From: Nitrosomonadales bacterium
GTDB lineage: Bacteria > Pseudomonadota > Gammaproteobacteria > Burkholderiales > Gallionellaceae
Assembly (NCBI GenBank): GCA_016218465.1
Contig: JACREA010000070.1
Location: 1-12,215 of the forward strand
DNA: 12,215 nucleotides
Reading direction: 5' to 3'
Positions 7,034 through 12,215 of the stretch are shown here, in pieces (position 1 is the stretch's first letter; each line of letters begins with the position of its first letter). The position numbers and the translations under genes are program-made. The notes beneath the pieces were generated by a model, which saw only the letters and a program-made list of their open reading frames with translations, did no database searches and was not told where the DNA came from.

Positions 7034-7402
7034 CGCGCTAAATCATCGCACAAATTCGGGCAGAGCACACCCGGAACGAGTTTAGGAACGAGTTTAGGCC
7101 ATTGTGGTTTCAAACAGACCGGACGAATGTAAGACCGATGTAGTCACAAATTGTGGCCTTAACATGGCAGGCGAGATGAGTTTGACGGTATGATTTGGAC
7201 AGCGCATCATTGTTATACAATCCGCCGCTTCGAGACTCGGCTGCGCTGAATCAGGCGTTCAGCGGGGCGTTCTTGGGTGGCGACATCGCGGAGATACGCA
7301 ACCTGTTTTCCGGGTTTCAGCGCTACTTGTATCAAGGTGCGACAGTTGCCAATTAAGAGGCCGCGATGCAGTAAGCAGGGCAGGCCACGAATATTGTTCA
7401 GG
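7034..7402. other. Gene-free stretch upstream of the nitroreductase gene
   Basis: The region should contain the promoter of the minus-strand nitroreductase gene and the 3' region of the next minus-strand lipoprotein gene. It holds the 12-bp tandem repeat listed separately and a short inverted repeat ATTGT-TAT-ACAAT at 7209-7221. A minus-strand open frame across about 7213-7419 has no ribosome binding site and no recognisable family, so I do not call it. I see no RNA gene. Confidence 0.55.
7073..7096. repeat. Two perfect tandem copies of GGAACGAGTTTA
   Basis: The 12-base unit occurs twice head to tail (7073-7084 and 7085-7096) and two bases of a third copy follow. It sits about 40 bp upstream of the nitroreductase start, inside the likely promoter or leader region. 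It could be a slippage product or a double binding site. The sequence does not tell which. Confidence 0.6.
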
Positions 7403-7435
7403 TAAAAGCCTCGCATCAATGCGAAGTTTTTTCTT
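7403..7435. terminator. Possible bidirectional terminator at the end of the NrfJ-like lipoprotein gene
   Basis: The stem TCGCAT (7411-7416) pairs with ATGCGA (7419-7424). It is flanked by AAAAGCC on the left and AAGTTTTTTCTT on the right, so each strand has an A-tract before and a T-tract after the stem. The lipoprotein stop codon (7416-7418) lies in the hairpin. The stem is short and the loop very tight, so strength is uncertain. Confidence 0.45.
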
Positions 7436-7913
7436 GCCGAGCGCCTGTGGCCTTTCCGGTTTCAAGCGTTTGCGCTTCGATTATTTGTTTTTTGACGATG
7501 GTGATGGTGTTGACGAAGGTTATGCTGGGGAAGGTCCGGTCCAGCGCTTTGCTCTTGAAGTTTTCGATGGACGAGTTGCTGTCAAATTCTATGACATCGC
7601 CTTTTTTCATCTTGGTCGTTCTTGCTGCGAGCCAGCGGGTCTGGTCGCCCTGGTTGATTTCGATATAGGTGAAGGTCGGGACGTCGATGGTGCTGACGAC
7701 AGTAGCTTTTTCCATCTTTTCGACTTCGGGTGCTTCGGGGGATGTCATCGCAGAATCTTTGGCGCCAGTGGCCGGATGTCCCGGGGGCAAAGTGAATGAT
7801 GAGGGCGGTGGCAATTTCTCAGGCGGCGGTGCCAAGGGTTTGTCGGCTGGTTTATTTTCGCAAGCGGTGAGGGCAAGTATGGCCAAGGCGGCGATGAGGG
7901 CGGTGTGTTTCAT
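7416..7913 (-). CDS. Lipoprotein with NrfJ-like domain, 165 aa
   Basis: This is a predicted envelope lipoprotein. The start ATG 7911-7913 is chosen because AAGG (complement of 7921-7924) precedes it at good spacing and a signal peptide begins at once: MKHTALIAALAILALTAC, with lipobox LTAC and lipidated C18. The longer reading from 7982 would bury this signal. A Pro-rich linker follows (KPLAPPPEKLPPPSS, about residues 25-40). The C-terminal domain (about residues 70-145) reads VVSTIDVPTFTYIEI, then WLAARTTKMKKGDVIEF and NFKSKALDRTFPSITFV. This is the pattern I know from NrfJ-related small beta-barrel proteins (T.NSGGYTYV.V, W.A....KVGD, NF.SK.LDRTFD..YFV). Those proteins are tied in some bacteria to multiheme cytochrome or metal-redox loci, but no cytochrome gene is visible here. 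It heads a minus-strand run with two other exported proteins upstream. Confidence 0.8.
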   Translation of the reverse strand: MKHTALIAALAILALTACENKPADKPLAPPPEKLPPPSSFTLPPGHPATGAKDSAMTSPEAPEVEKMEKATVVSTIDVPTFTYIEINQGDQTRWLAARTTKMKKGDVIEFDSNSSIENFKSKALDRTFPSITFVNTITIVKKQIIEAQTLETGKATGARQEKTSH

Positions 7914-8149
7914 TCTGTTTCCTTGTTTTTGGATTGTCCGGATAAATGATACTGCCAAATTCCGGTTTGCGATTTCCGCCATTCAAATTACCGCTGTCAG
8001 ACTGGTCTGGCTTGAATAGTTCAGGATATGCCCAGGTATGGAATTATTGGGAACGATGCCCGATTGCTTTTTTATCGAACACGACAAATCAGGTGCAATT
8101 GAATGAGGCAGCTTCCTGCTAAAGTACTGAGCTCAGGTCGAGGCAGAGG

Positions 8150-8596
8150 CTATTCGCAGCGCTCGTCCGGCTTCAGCGCGAAGAAGCGGGGAAATTCGGT
8201 GGGGTGTCCCGCCAGCACTTTTACGCAGTCGCCGGCTTTGTGCTTTCCGTAGCTCATCACTTCGATGCGTTCTGTGCTGCCCAGCGGCTGCACAGTGATA
8301 CGGTTAGCGCCCTTGGCGATCTGCGGCGGTTCATCGCTGCTGCCCACTCTGTGGCCCATGCCCAGCGTCACTCCGCCGAAGCTTCCATAGGTGCCGGTGC
8401 CGACCCCGATGCCAAAACCGACACTGCTGTCGCCGGGCCTGTTGGCGCGCGCTTGTTTGCGCTCGATTTCGGTGAATTCGTGTATGTCCACCACGGTCGC
8501 TAACTTCACGTAACGTGTGTCTTCTTCCAGCCGGGGCGTGCTCTGGCAAGCGGCAAGCAGCGCGAGCACTATCGCTGCAATAATTGTTTTCATCAT
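8150..8596 (-). CDS. Small glycine-rich lipoprotein of unknown function, 148 aa
   Basis: This is a predicted envelope lipoprotein with signal MMKTIIAAIVLALLAAC and lipobox LAAC (lipidated C17). The mature part begins with a charged stretch (VKLATVVDIHEFTEIERKQARA). A glycine-rich core follows, GFGIGVGTGTYGSFGGVTLGMG (about residues 61-82), and then a segment with RITVQPLGSTERIEVMSYGKHKAGDCVKVL. The last residues contain one more Cys (C147), which could pair with C113 (GDCVKV). The glycine core recalls glycine-zipper outer-membrane lipoproteins such as SlyB, but I cannot assign a family. The start is one of two adjacent ATGs (8596 or 8593), with AGGGG (within the complement of 8600-8606) just before. 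It lies 61 bp downstream of the Cys-rich repeat gene on the same strand and may be co-transcribed with it. Confidence 0.75.
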   Translation of the reverse strand: MMKTIIAAIVLALLAACQSTPRLEEDTRYVKLATVVDIHEFTEIERKQARANRPGDSSVGFGIGVGTGTYGSFGGVTLGMGHRVGSSDEPPQIAKGANRITVQPLGSTERIEVMSYGKHKAGDCVKVLAGHPTEFPRFFALKPDERCE

Positions 8597-8657
8597 GGTG
8601 CCCCTATGTGTATTTCAGATTTACTTTACTGCTTGCCGCCCCGGTGATCCCGGCAGA

Positions 8658-9062
8658 TTACTTCCGGTGTCCTGGCCGAGCCATATTTTCTTTGCATGCC
8701 GGGGATAGCTCGCCCTCATGTTGCTTGAGGCATTGCATGATTCTGCCTCCGCCGGGCTGGATGTCCTTGCAGAGTTTTTTCGCGTCCTCATGGCATTCTT
8801 CTTTCATCTCCTTAGCCCGCTCTTTTGCCTTTGCGACTCTTTTCTTGCAGGCAGGCGACAATTCGTCTTTATGCTCCTTGAGGCATTTCGCGACACGGCC
8901 TTCTCCCTTTTGCACGTCCTTGCAAAGCTTGGCGGCGTCATCGGCACAGGGCCTTCCGCCCGCTTCTGCCGAAGCAACCGCCGCCAGAGACAGGCAAAAC
9001 ACTCCTGCGAGAACAGCAGGCCATTTCAGTTGAACGCCGGAAAATGCAGATATGCTTTTCAT
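8658..9062 (-). CDS. Exported protein with two Cys-rich repeats (GLG1-type cysteine-rich repeat), 134 aa
   Basis: This is a predicted periplasmic or secreted protein. The N-terminus up to about A32-A34 (LAGVFCLSLAAVASAEA) is a Sec signal peptide. The mature part is two copies of the cysteine-rich repeat known from Golgi apparatus protein 1 and from many bacterial exported proteins. Both have spacing C-x7-C-x12-C-x11-C: C39/C47/C60/C72 and C90/C98/C111/C123. The copies are 51 residues apart and share (D/H)DA.KLCKD(V/I)Q.G.GR, CLK.H and ELSPACK. A highly charged helical linker (KKRVAKAKERAKEMKEE) joins them. Eight Cys fit two disulfide pairs per repeat, implying oxidative folding in the periplasm. 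The start ATG 9062 has a clear AAGGAG (complement of about 9070-9075). The function of such proteins is unknown, though metal binding or surface interaction is often guessed. Confidence 0.85.
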   Translation of the reverse strand: MKSISAFSGVQLKWPAVLAGVFCLSLAAVASAEAGGRPCADDAAKLCKDVQKGEGRVAKCLKEHKDELSPACKKRVAKAKERAKEMKEECHEDAKKLCKDIQPGGGRIMQCLKQHEGELSPACKENMARPGHRK

Positions 9063-9359
9063 GTGCCTTGCTCCTTTTCAGTGGTTAAACAAGCGGAATC
9101 GTTTCAAGCGGCACAGAGGAACTTTCACGGATTTTGTGCCGGTCTGCTATAAACGCGCCAGCCTTGTGAGTAGATGACAGGGGCGACCAGAAGACAGGCG
9201 CGGAGCTGGATCATAACGGCCTGTCATCTTTGTTTGATTCGTTGCACAAGCGATAGCATGATCGGGTCGCACTACTGGTGGAATCGTGTATAGAATGCGC
9301 AACTGAATAACGGTTGTGTCCTTCGCCATTCTTTTAGTCAACCATGAGGATTTTCAAAG
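9063..9359. other. Divergent intergenic region between the Cys-rich repeat gene and the kinase gene
   Basis: This region must carry promoters in both directions. A possible -10 box for the kinase is TATAGAAT (9289-9296), but the -35 match is poor, so I do not list a promoter. The 10-bp inverted repeat at 9172-9229 is described separately. The kinase ribosome binding site is GAGGA at 9346-9350. No other RNA or protein gene is visible. Confidence 0.5.
9172..9229. repeat. Perfect 10-bp inverted repeat AGATGACAGG ... CCTGTCATCT
   Basis: The arms lie at 9172-9181 and 9220-9229, separated by 38 bases. On the plus strand the right arm runs into TTTGTTTGATT, so a transcript would end in a stem followed by a T-rich tract, like a weak terminator or the end of a small structured RNA. 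It lies 130 bp before the kinase start. A regulator site or leader structure is an alternative. Confidence 0.5.
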
Positions 9360-10637
9360 ATGGATTTGCCATACAGGTTGGGTAAGTACGAGCTGGACAA
9401 GCAGATTGGGATAGGTGCGACGGGTAAGGTCTTCCATGCGCTGGATACGTTCACCGGCCAGGAAGTGGCGGTGAAGGTGATCGATGAGGCGGTGCTTCGC
9501 GATCCCGAGTTCAACGAAATATGCCGCAGGCAATTTCTCAATGAGGCCGCGCTCGCCGGGCGGCTGGCGCATCCGCATGTTGTCTCGATTCTGGAAGCAT
9601 CGGTAACGGAAGATTCCGGCCACGTGGTGATGGAATACGTGCCGGGCGGCAACCTGGTGCGGCATACCTACCATGACAACCTGCTGTCTATCGCCGACGT
9701 GCTCCAGATTATCTACAAATGTAGCAGCGCGCTCGAATACGCATTCAACCAGGGCATCGTTCACCGGGACATCAAGCCCGGCAACATCATGGTCGTATCC
9801 GGCACCAATGTGAAAATCGCGGACTTCGGTTCCTCGGTGTTTTACAAGGAGCAGATCATGCAGGCGGTGACTTCGGGAACGCCTTCGTACATGTCGCTGG
9901 AACACATCAGGGGTCATGACCTGAACCATCTCAGCGATATGTACTCGCTCGGGATCGTGGCTTACGAGCTGCTTACCGGAAGGTTGCCGTTCGAGGCTGA
10001 CACGCTGGACAAGTTGCTCGATGCCATCGCCACCAGGGAAGCCGAGCCACCGAGCGCGCGCCGCAACGGGATTCCTTTCGAGCTGGACAAAATTGTCCTG
10101 AGGATGATCGCGAAAAATCCGGAGGACCGCTTCCCCACCTGGACGGCGCTTGAATCCGAAATCGCCAAGCTGGGCCGGTTCGGCATATCCCAGCAAGATA
10201 CATCCGATAGCGAGAAGTTTGGCATTCTTCGGGCAATACATGAGTTACGCGAATTACCCGATCCGGAAATCTGGGAGCTCATCCAGGCCAGCAAGTGGTC
10301 CAGGTTTCCGGCGCGCGCCATCGTCTTGCGTGAAGATGAACCAGGCAACAGCATGTATATCCTGGCATCGGGAGCCATGAAAGTAATCAAGCAGGAGCGC
10401 TTGCTTAACGTCATCAAGCCCGGCGAGTTCTTTGGCGAGATGGCCTACATCCAGCGGGGATCGAATCGGCAGGCTACGCTGGAGACGATGTCGGATGTGG
10501 TGGTAGCCGAGTTTGCGTTTGATGCGCTGGAAAAACTGAGCGCCAGTTGCGAATTGCGTTTTGTGAAATCCCTGTTGCGCTCCATGACAGACCGGCTGGT
10601 GTCTGCCGACATTCGCATCGTGCGCATGTATGGCTGA
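9360..10637 (+). CDS. Serine/threonine protein kinase fused to a C-terminal cyclic-nucleotide-binding domain, 425 aa
   Basis: This is a predicted cytosolic signalling enzyme that phosphorylates Ser/Thr with ATP, probably tuned by a cyclic nucleotide. The Hanks-type kinase domain spans about residues 10-270: G-loop GIGATG (17-22), K39 in VAVKVID, helix-C E62, catalytic HRDIKPGN (H135, D137, N142), DFG (155-157) and activation segment SGTPSYMSLE (172-181). The last motif is normally SPE or APE, and here Pro is Leu180. SDMYSLG and AYELLTGRLPF follow. A cNMP-binding (CRP-like) domain covers about 305-405. Its phosphate cassette GEFFGEMAY...NRQAT keeps E360 and R370, the residues that hold cyclic nucleotide in this fold. 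No membrane segment is present, unlike PknB-type kinases. The start ATG 9360 has GAGGA 9 bp upstream. The dehydrogenase gene follows 51 bp later. Kinase activity seems intact, while the ligand and targets are unknown. Confidence 0.93.
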   Translation: MDLPYRLGKYELDKQIGIGATGKVFHALDTFTGQEVAVKVIDEAVLRDPEFNEICRRQFLNEAALAGRLAHPHVVSILEASVTEDSGHVVMEYVPGGNLVRHTYHDNLLSIADVLQIIYKCSSALEYAFNQGIVHRDIKPGNIMVVSGTNVKIADFGSSVFYKEQIMQAVTSGTPSYMSLEHIRGHDLNHLSDMYSLGIVAYELLTGRLPFEADTLDKLLDAIATREAEPPSARRNGIPFELDKIVLRMIAKNPEDRFPTWTALESEIAKLGRFGISQQDTSDSEKFGILRAIHELRELPDPEIWELIQASKWSRFPARAIVLREDEPGNSMYILASGAMKVIKQERLLNVIKPGEFFGEMAYIQRGSNRQATLETMSDVVVAEFAFDALEKLSASCELRFVKSLLRSMTDRLVSADIRIVRMYG

Positions 10638-10688
10638 TGCGCCTGCCGGAGTAAGCAACTCACGATTCAATAACGGTGATCTATCGAG

Positions 10689-11924
10689 ATGAATCACGAT
10701 CCTTTGCAGTGGCTGGTTACCCGCTTAGTGCCTTGTGGCAGGTTCGGCGTGCTGTTGCTGTTGTGCCTTGCCTGCGTGCCGGTTCAGGCGGGAACGGAAG
10801 CGCTGGCCTACGAAGAGCAGACGCTGGCAGTGGACGGGGAAAACAGGACGGTGCGCGTGCCCAGGGGTTACCGGCTGGAATGGCTGAGCCGGCTGGATGC
10901 GCCGCGCATGTTGACCTTCGCCGCGAACGGCGATTTGTTCGCCGGTTCAAAATCGGGCAAGGTATATCGTTTGCCGCCTCCCTATACGAAGCCGGAGGTG
11001 CTGGTGCAGGTAGGCGATTATCCGCATAGCGTGGCGTTCCGGCAGGGCGAGATTCTGATCGCACGAAAAGATGGTGTGTATCGCGCGCCTTATCGTCCGG
11101 ACCAGTCGGTAATCGCGCCGGACGCGGTGACGTTACTGGCGGCTTTGCCAAGCGGGGGAGGGCATGACAGCCGCACGGTAGGCGTGGGTCCGGATGGGCG
11201 GGTGTATGCGAGCCTGGGTATCCAGCACAATTGCAGCGAACAGTATCTGGGCGAGGGCTATCCGTTCGATAACCGGCGCGGAGGTGTGCTGGTGTTGCGC
11301 GAGAGCGGCGGCAAGGCAAGCTGGGAGCCTTTTGCTTCGGGGCTGCGCAACCCGGTCGGATTCGATTGGCAGCCGCAGACCGGTGTGATGTTCGCCAGCA
11401 ACAACGGGCCGGATCATATGGGTTTCGATCAGCCGCCGGAATATTTCAGCAGGCTGACTGCCGGTTCTTTTCACGGTATGCCGTGGTTCCAGTATGACGG
11501 AAAACAGGTGCAACGCGATACGTGCGCGACGAGCAAGCCGCCGCGTCCCCTCGAAGATGTTGTGATTCCGGCCGCAACTTTTCCATCGCGCAATGCGCCA
11601 TTGGGCATGGCCTTCGTGCCCAAGGGCGCAATGGATGCGCGGCTGGAATTTGATGCGGTCGTCGCGCTGCACGGCTCATGGGGTACGCAGCCCAGCGGTG
11701 GATTCCTGGGGCGCGCTGCCACGCGGCGCCCGCCGAAGATCGTCGTGGTGCGCTTTAAGGACGGGCAGGCGATGCGCGTGGATGACCTTGTCACCGGCTT
11801 TCAATTGCCCGATGGCGAGCGCTGGGCGCGCCCGGCGGGAGTGGCGCTCGGGCCGGACGGTGCGCTGTATTTCAGCAGCGACAGCGATGCCAATGGGTTG
11901 TTCCGGCTGAAGCGGATGCGCTGA
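10689..11924 (+). CDS. Exported PQQ-type sugar (sorbosone/glucose) dehydrogenase family protein, 411 aa
   Basis: This is a predicted periplasmic beta-propeller oxidoreductase of the soluble PQQ sugar/sorbosone dehydrogenase family. It would oxidise a sugar or aldehyde using PQQ, though no assay-level substrate can be read from sequence. A signal peptide covers about residues 1-34 (FGVLLLLCLACVPVQA, cut before G35). Family motifs in order are PRMLTFAANGDLFAGSKSGKVYRL (72-95), GGGHDSRTVGVGPDGRVYASLG (156-177, active-site His H159 in the usual GH..RT context), CSEQ (182-185), GLRNPVGFDWQPQTG (218-232), NNGPDHMGFDQPPEY (238-252), FHGMPWF (261-267) and RPAGVALGPDGALYFSSD (381-398). The start is ATG 10689. 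Only a weak GGTGAT (10674-10679) precedes it, so initiation may be poor or coupled. Its position 51 bp after the kinase suggests shared transcription, though a functional link is not shown. Confidence 0.88.
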   Translation: MNHDPLQWLVTRLVPCGRFGVLLLLCLACVPVQAGTEALAYEEQTLAVDGENRTVRVPRGYRLEWLSRLDAPRMLTFAANGDLFAGSKSGKVYRLPPPYTKPEVLVQVGDYPHSVAFRQGEILIARKDGVYRAPYRPDQSVIAPDAVTLLAALPSGGGHDSRTVGVGPDGRVYASLGIQHNCSEQYLGEGYPFDNRRGGVLVLRESGGKASWEPFASGLRNPVGFDWQPQTGVMFASNNGPDHMGFDQPPEYFSRLTAGSFHGMPWFQYDGKQVQRDTCATSKPPRPLEDVVIPAATFPSRNAPLGMAFVPKGAMDARLEFDAVVALHGSWGTQPSGGFLGRAATRRPPKIVVVRFKDGQAMRVDDLVTGFQLPDGERWARPAGVALGPDGALYFSSDSDANGLFRLKRMR

Positions 11925-11972
11925 TTGATACCAAGGCGAAAATTCGCCAGAAATAAACCTGAAAACCAGACA

Positions 11973-12034
11973 GTCCGCAGTTTACGCATATTCACACATA
12001 TTTTTATTTGTTTAATCTTGGGTAATCTGCGGAC
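11973..12034. repeat. 13-bp inverted repeat (12 of 13 matching) around an AT-rich 36-bp spacer
   Basis: The left arm GTCCGCAGTTTAC (11973-11985) and the right arm GTAATCTGCGGAC (12022-12034) pair at 12 of 13 positions. The outer eight pairs are perfect. The loop is AT-rich with a run of five or more T. On the plus strand, TTTTT follows a few bases after the right arm (12041-12045), so it could act as a terminator for the dehydrogenase transcript. A protein-binding site is an alternative. Confidence 0.6.
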
Positions 12035-12060
12035 AACCGCTTTTTCTGGATAAATTACCC
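12020..12060. repeat. 7-bp inverted repeat GGGTAAT ... ATTACCC overlapping the previous repeat
   Basis: The left arm (12020-12026) overlaps the right arm of the 13-bp repeat, and the right arm is at 12054-12060. In RNA the two stems could not form fully at the same time. The spacer is 27 bases. It may be coincidence in a short repeat. Confidence 0.4.
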
Positions 12061-12158
12061 CTTGAACCTGGCAAACGCCGCCGCCATCATGCCACTTGGC
12101 GCGGGGTAACGTTCTTCCTGCCGTTTGTGTTGAGTTAGAGGTTATCAGGAAGTTGCGC

Positions 12159-12215
12159 TCACATCGCGCCCCTCTTGCGCGCTTCGATGCGCTTCAGGAA
12201 TACGCCCATCACTTC
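12159..12215 (-). CDS. C-terminal end of an unidentified minus-strand protein (18 codons in window)
   Basis: The minus strand is open from the window edge to a TGA (complement of 12159-12161) and reads EVMGVFLKRIEARKRGAM. The codons look like ordinary coding sequence, and the basic, helical end (KRIEARKRG) is typical of a protein C-terminus. It is too short to name a family. The rest lies beyond the right edge. It converges on the dehydrogenase gene. Confidence 0.5.
   Translation of the reverse strand, partial: EVMGVFLKRIEARKRGAM

Larger units (their letters stand above)
11925..12158. other. Gene-free region between two convergent genes, with stem-loop structures
   Basis: No gene is visible. 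The region contains an inverted repeat GGCGAA-AA-TTCGCC at 11935-11948, right after the dehydrogenase stop, and the two overlapping larger inverted repeats listed separately. It serves as the 3' region for transcripts from both sides, so termination is the simplest role. Confidence 0.55.

Noticed and set aside
7213..7419. Two overlapping minus-strand frames of 68 codons
   Set aside because: They have no start signal and no family resemblance. One overlaps the end of the NrfJ-like lipoprotein gene.
9266..9296. Possible sigma-70 promoter for the kinase (TATAGA with GTCGCA 17 bp upstream)
   Set aside because: The -35 matches the consensus at only three of six positions, too weak to list as a feature.
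9354..10241. 295-codon open frame on the minus strand
   Set aside because: It is antisense to the kinase domain and has no motif of its own.
1..12215. CRISPR arrays, tRNA or rRNA genes, intact insertion sequences
   Set aside because: I looked for regularly spaced repeats, cloverleaf-like segments and transposase motifs on both strands and saw none.

Overview
The window looks like chromosomal DNA of a Gram-negative bacterium, most likely a betaproteobacterium. A Gallionellaceae or Nitrosomonadales-like iron or nitrogen oxidiser is my best guess, from gene content and codon style only, not from any search. Signs are dense, moderately GC-rich coding, lipoproteins with clear lipoboxes, a DUF4389 membrane protein, a bacteriohemerythrin and a NrfJ-like lipoprotein. 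I see no rRNA, tRNA, CRISPR array or intact insertion sequence.

Left part (1-4700, plus strand): the 3' end of nicotinate phosphoribosyltransferase (pncB), then a large Lon-family AAA+ protease, a small DUF4389 membrane protein and alanine dehydrogenase (ald). All run in one direction with short gaps (22, 63 and 1 bp), so at least the last two are probably translationally coupled. Directly after the ald stop lies the decayed 5' end of a radical SAM gene. It carries one apparent single-base deletion and two in-frame stops, and has not survived as an open reading frame.

Middle part (4699-9062): a convergent, AT-richer bacteriohemerythrin gene whose usual first HxxxH iron ligand is Asn; about 650 bp without a convincing gene; a very acidic cytosolic protein made of two copies of a ~74-residue unit; a SagB/ThcOx-type nitroreductase with a signal peptide; and three small minus-strand genes for exported proteins (a NrfJ-like lipoprotein, a glycine-rich lipoprotein and a protein with two matching Cys-rich repeats). 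These three may form an envelope-protein group.

Right part (9063-12215): a serine/threonine protein kinase fused to a C-terminal cyclic-nucleotide-binding domain, preceded by a 10-bp inverted repeat; an exported PQQ-type sugar (sorbosone) dehydrogenase; a gene-free stretch with two overlapping, mutually exclusive inverted repeats; and the last 18 codons of an unidentified minus-strand gene. The kinase-CNB fusion, the duplicated acidic protein, the variant hemerythrin and the radical SAM relic are the points most worth following. I did not find a clearly new multi-gene system.
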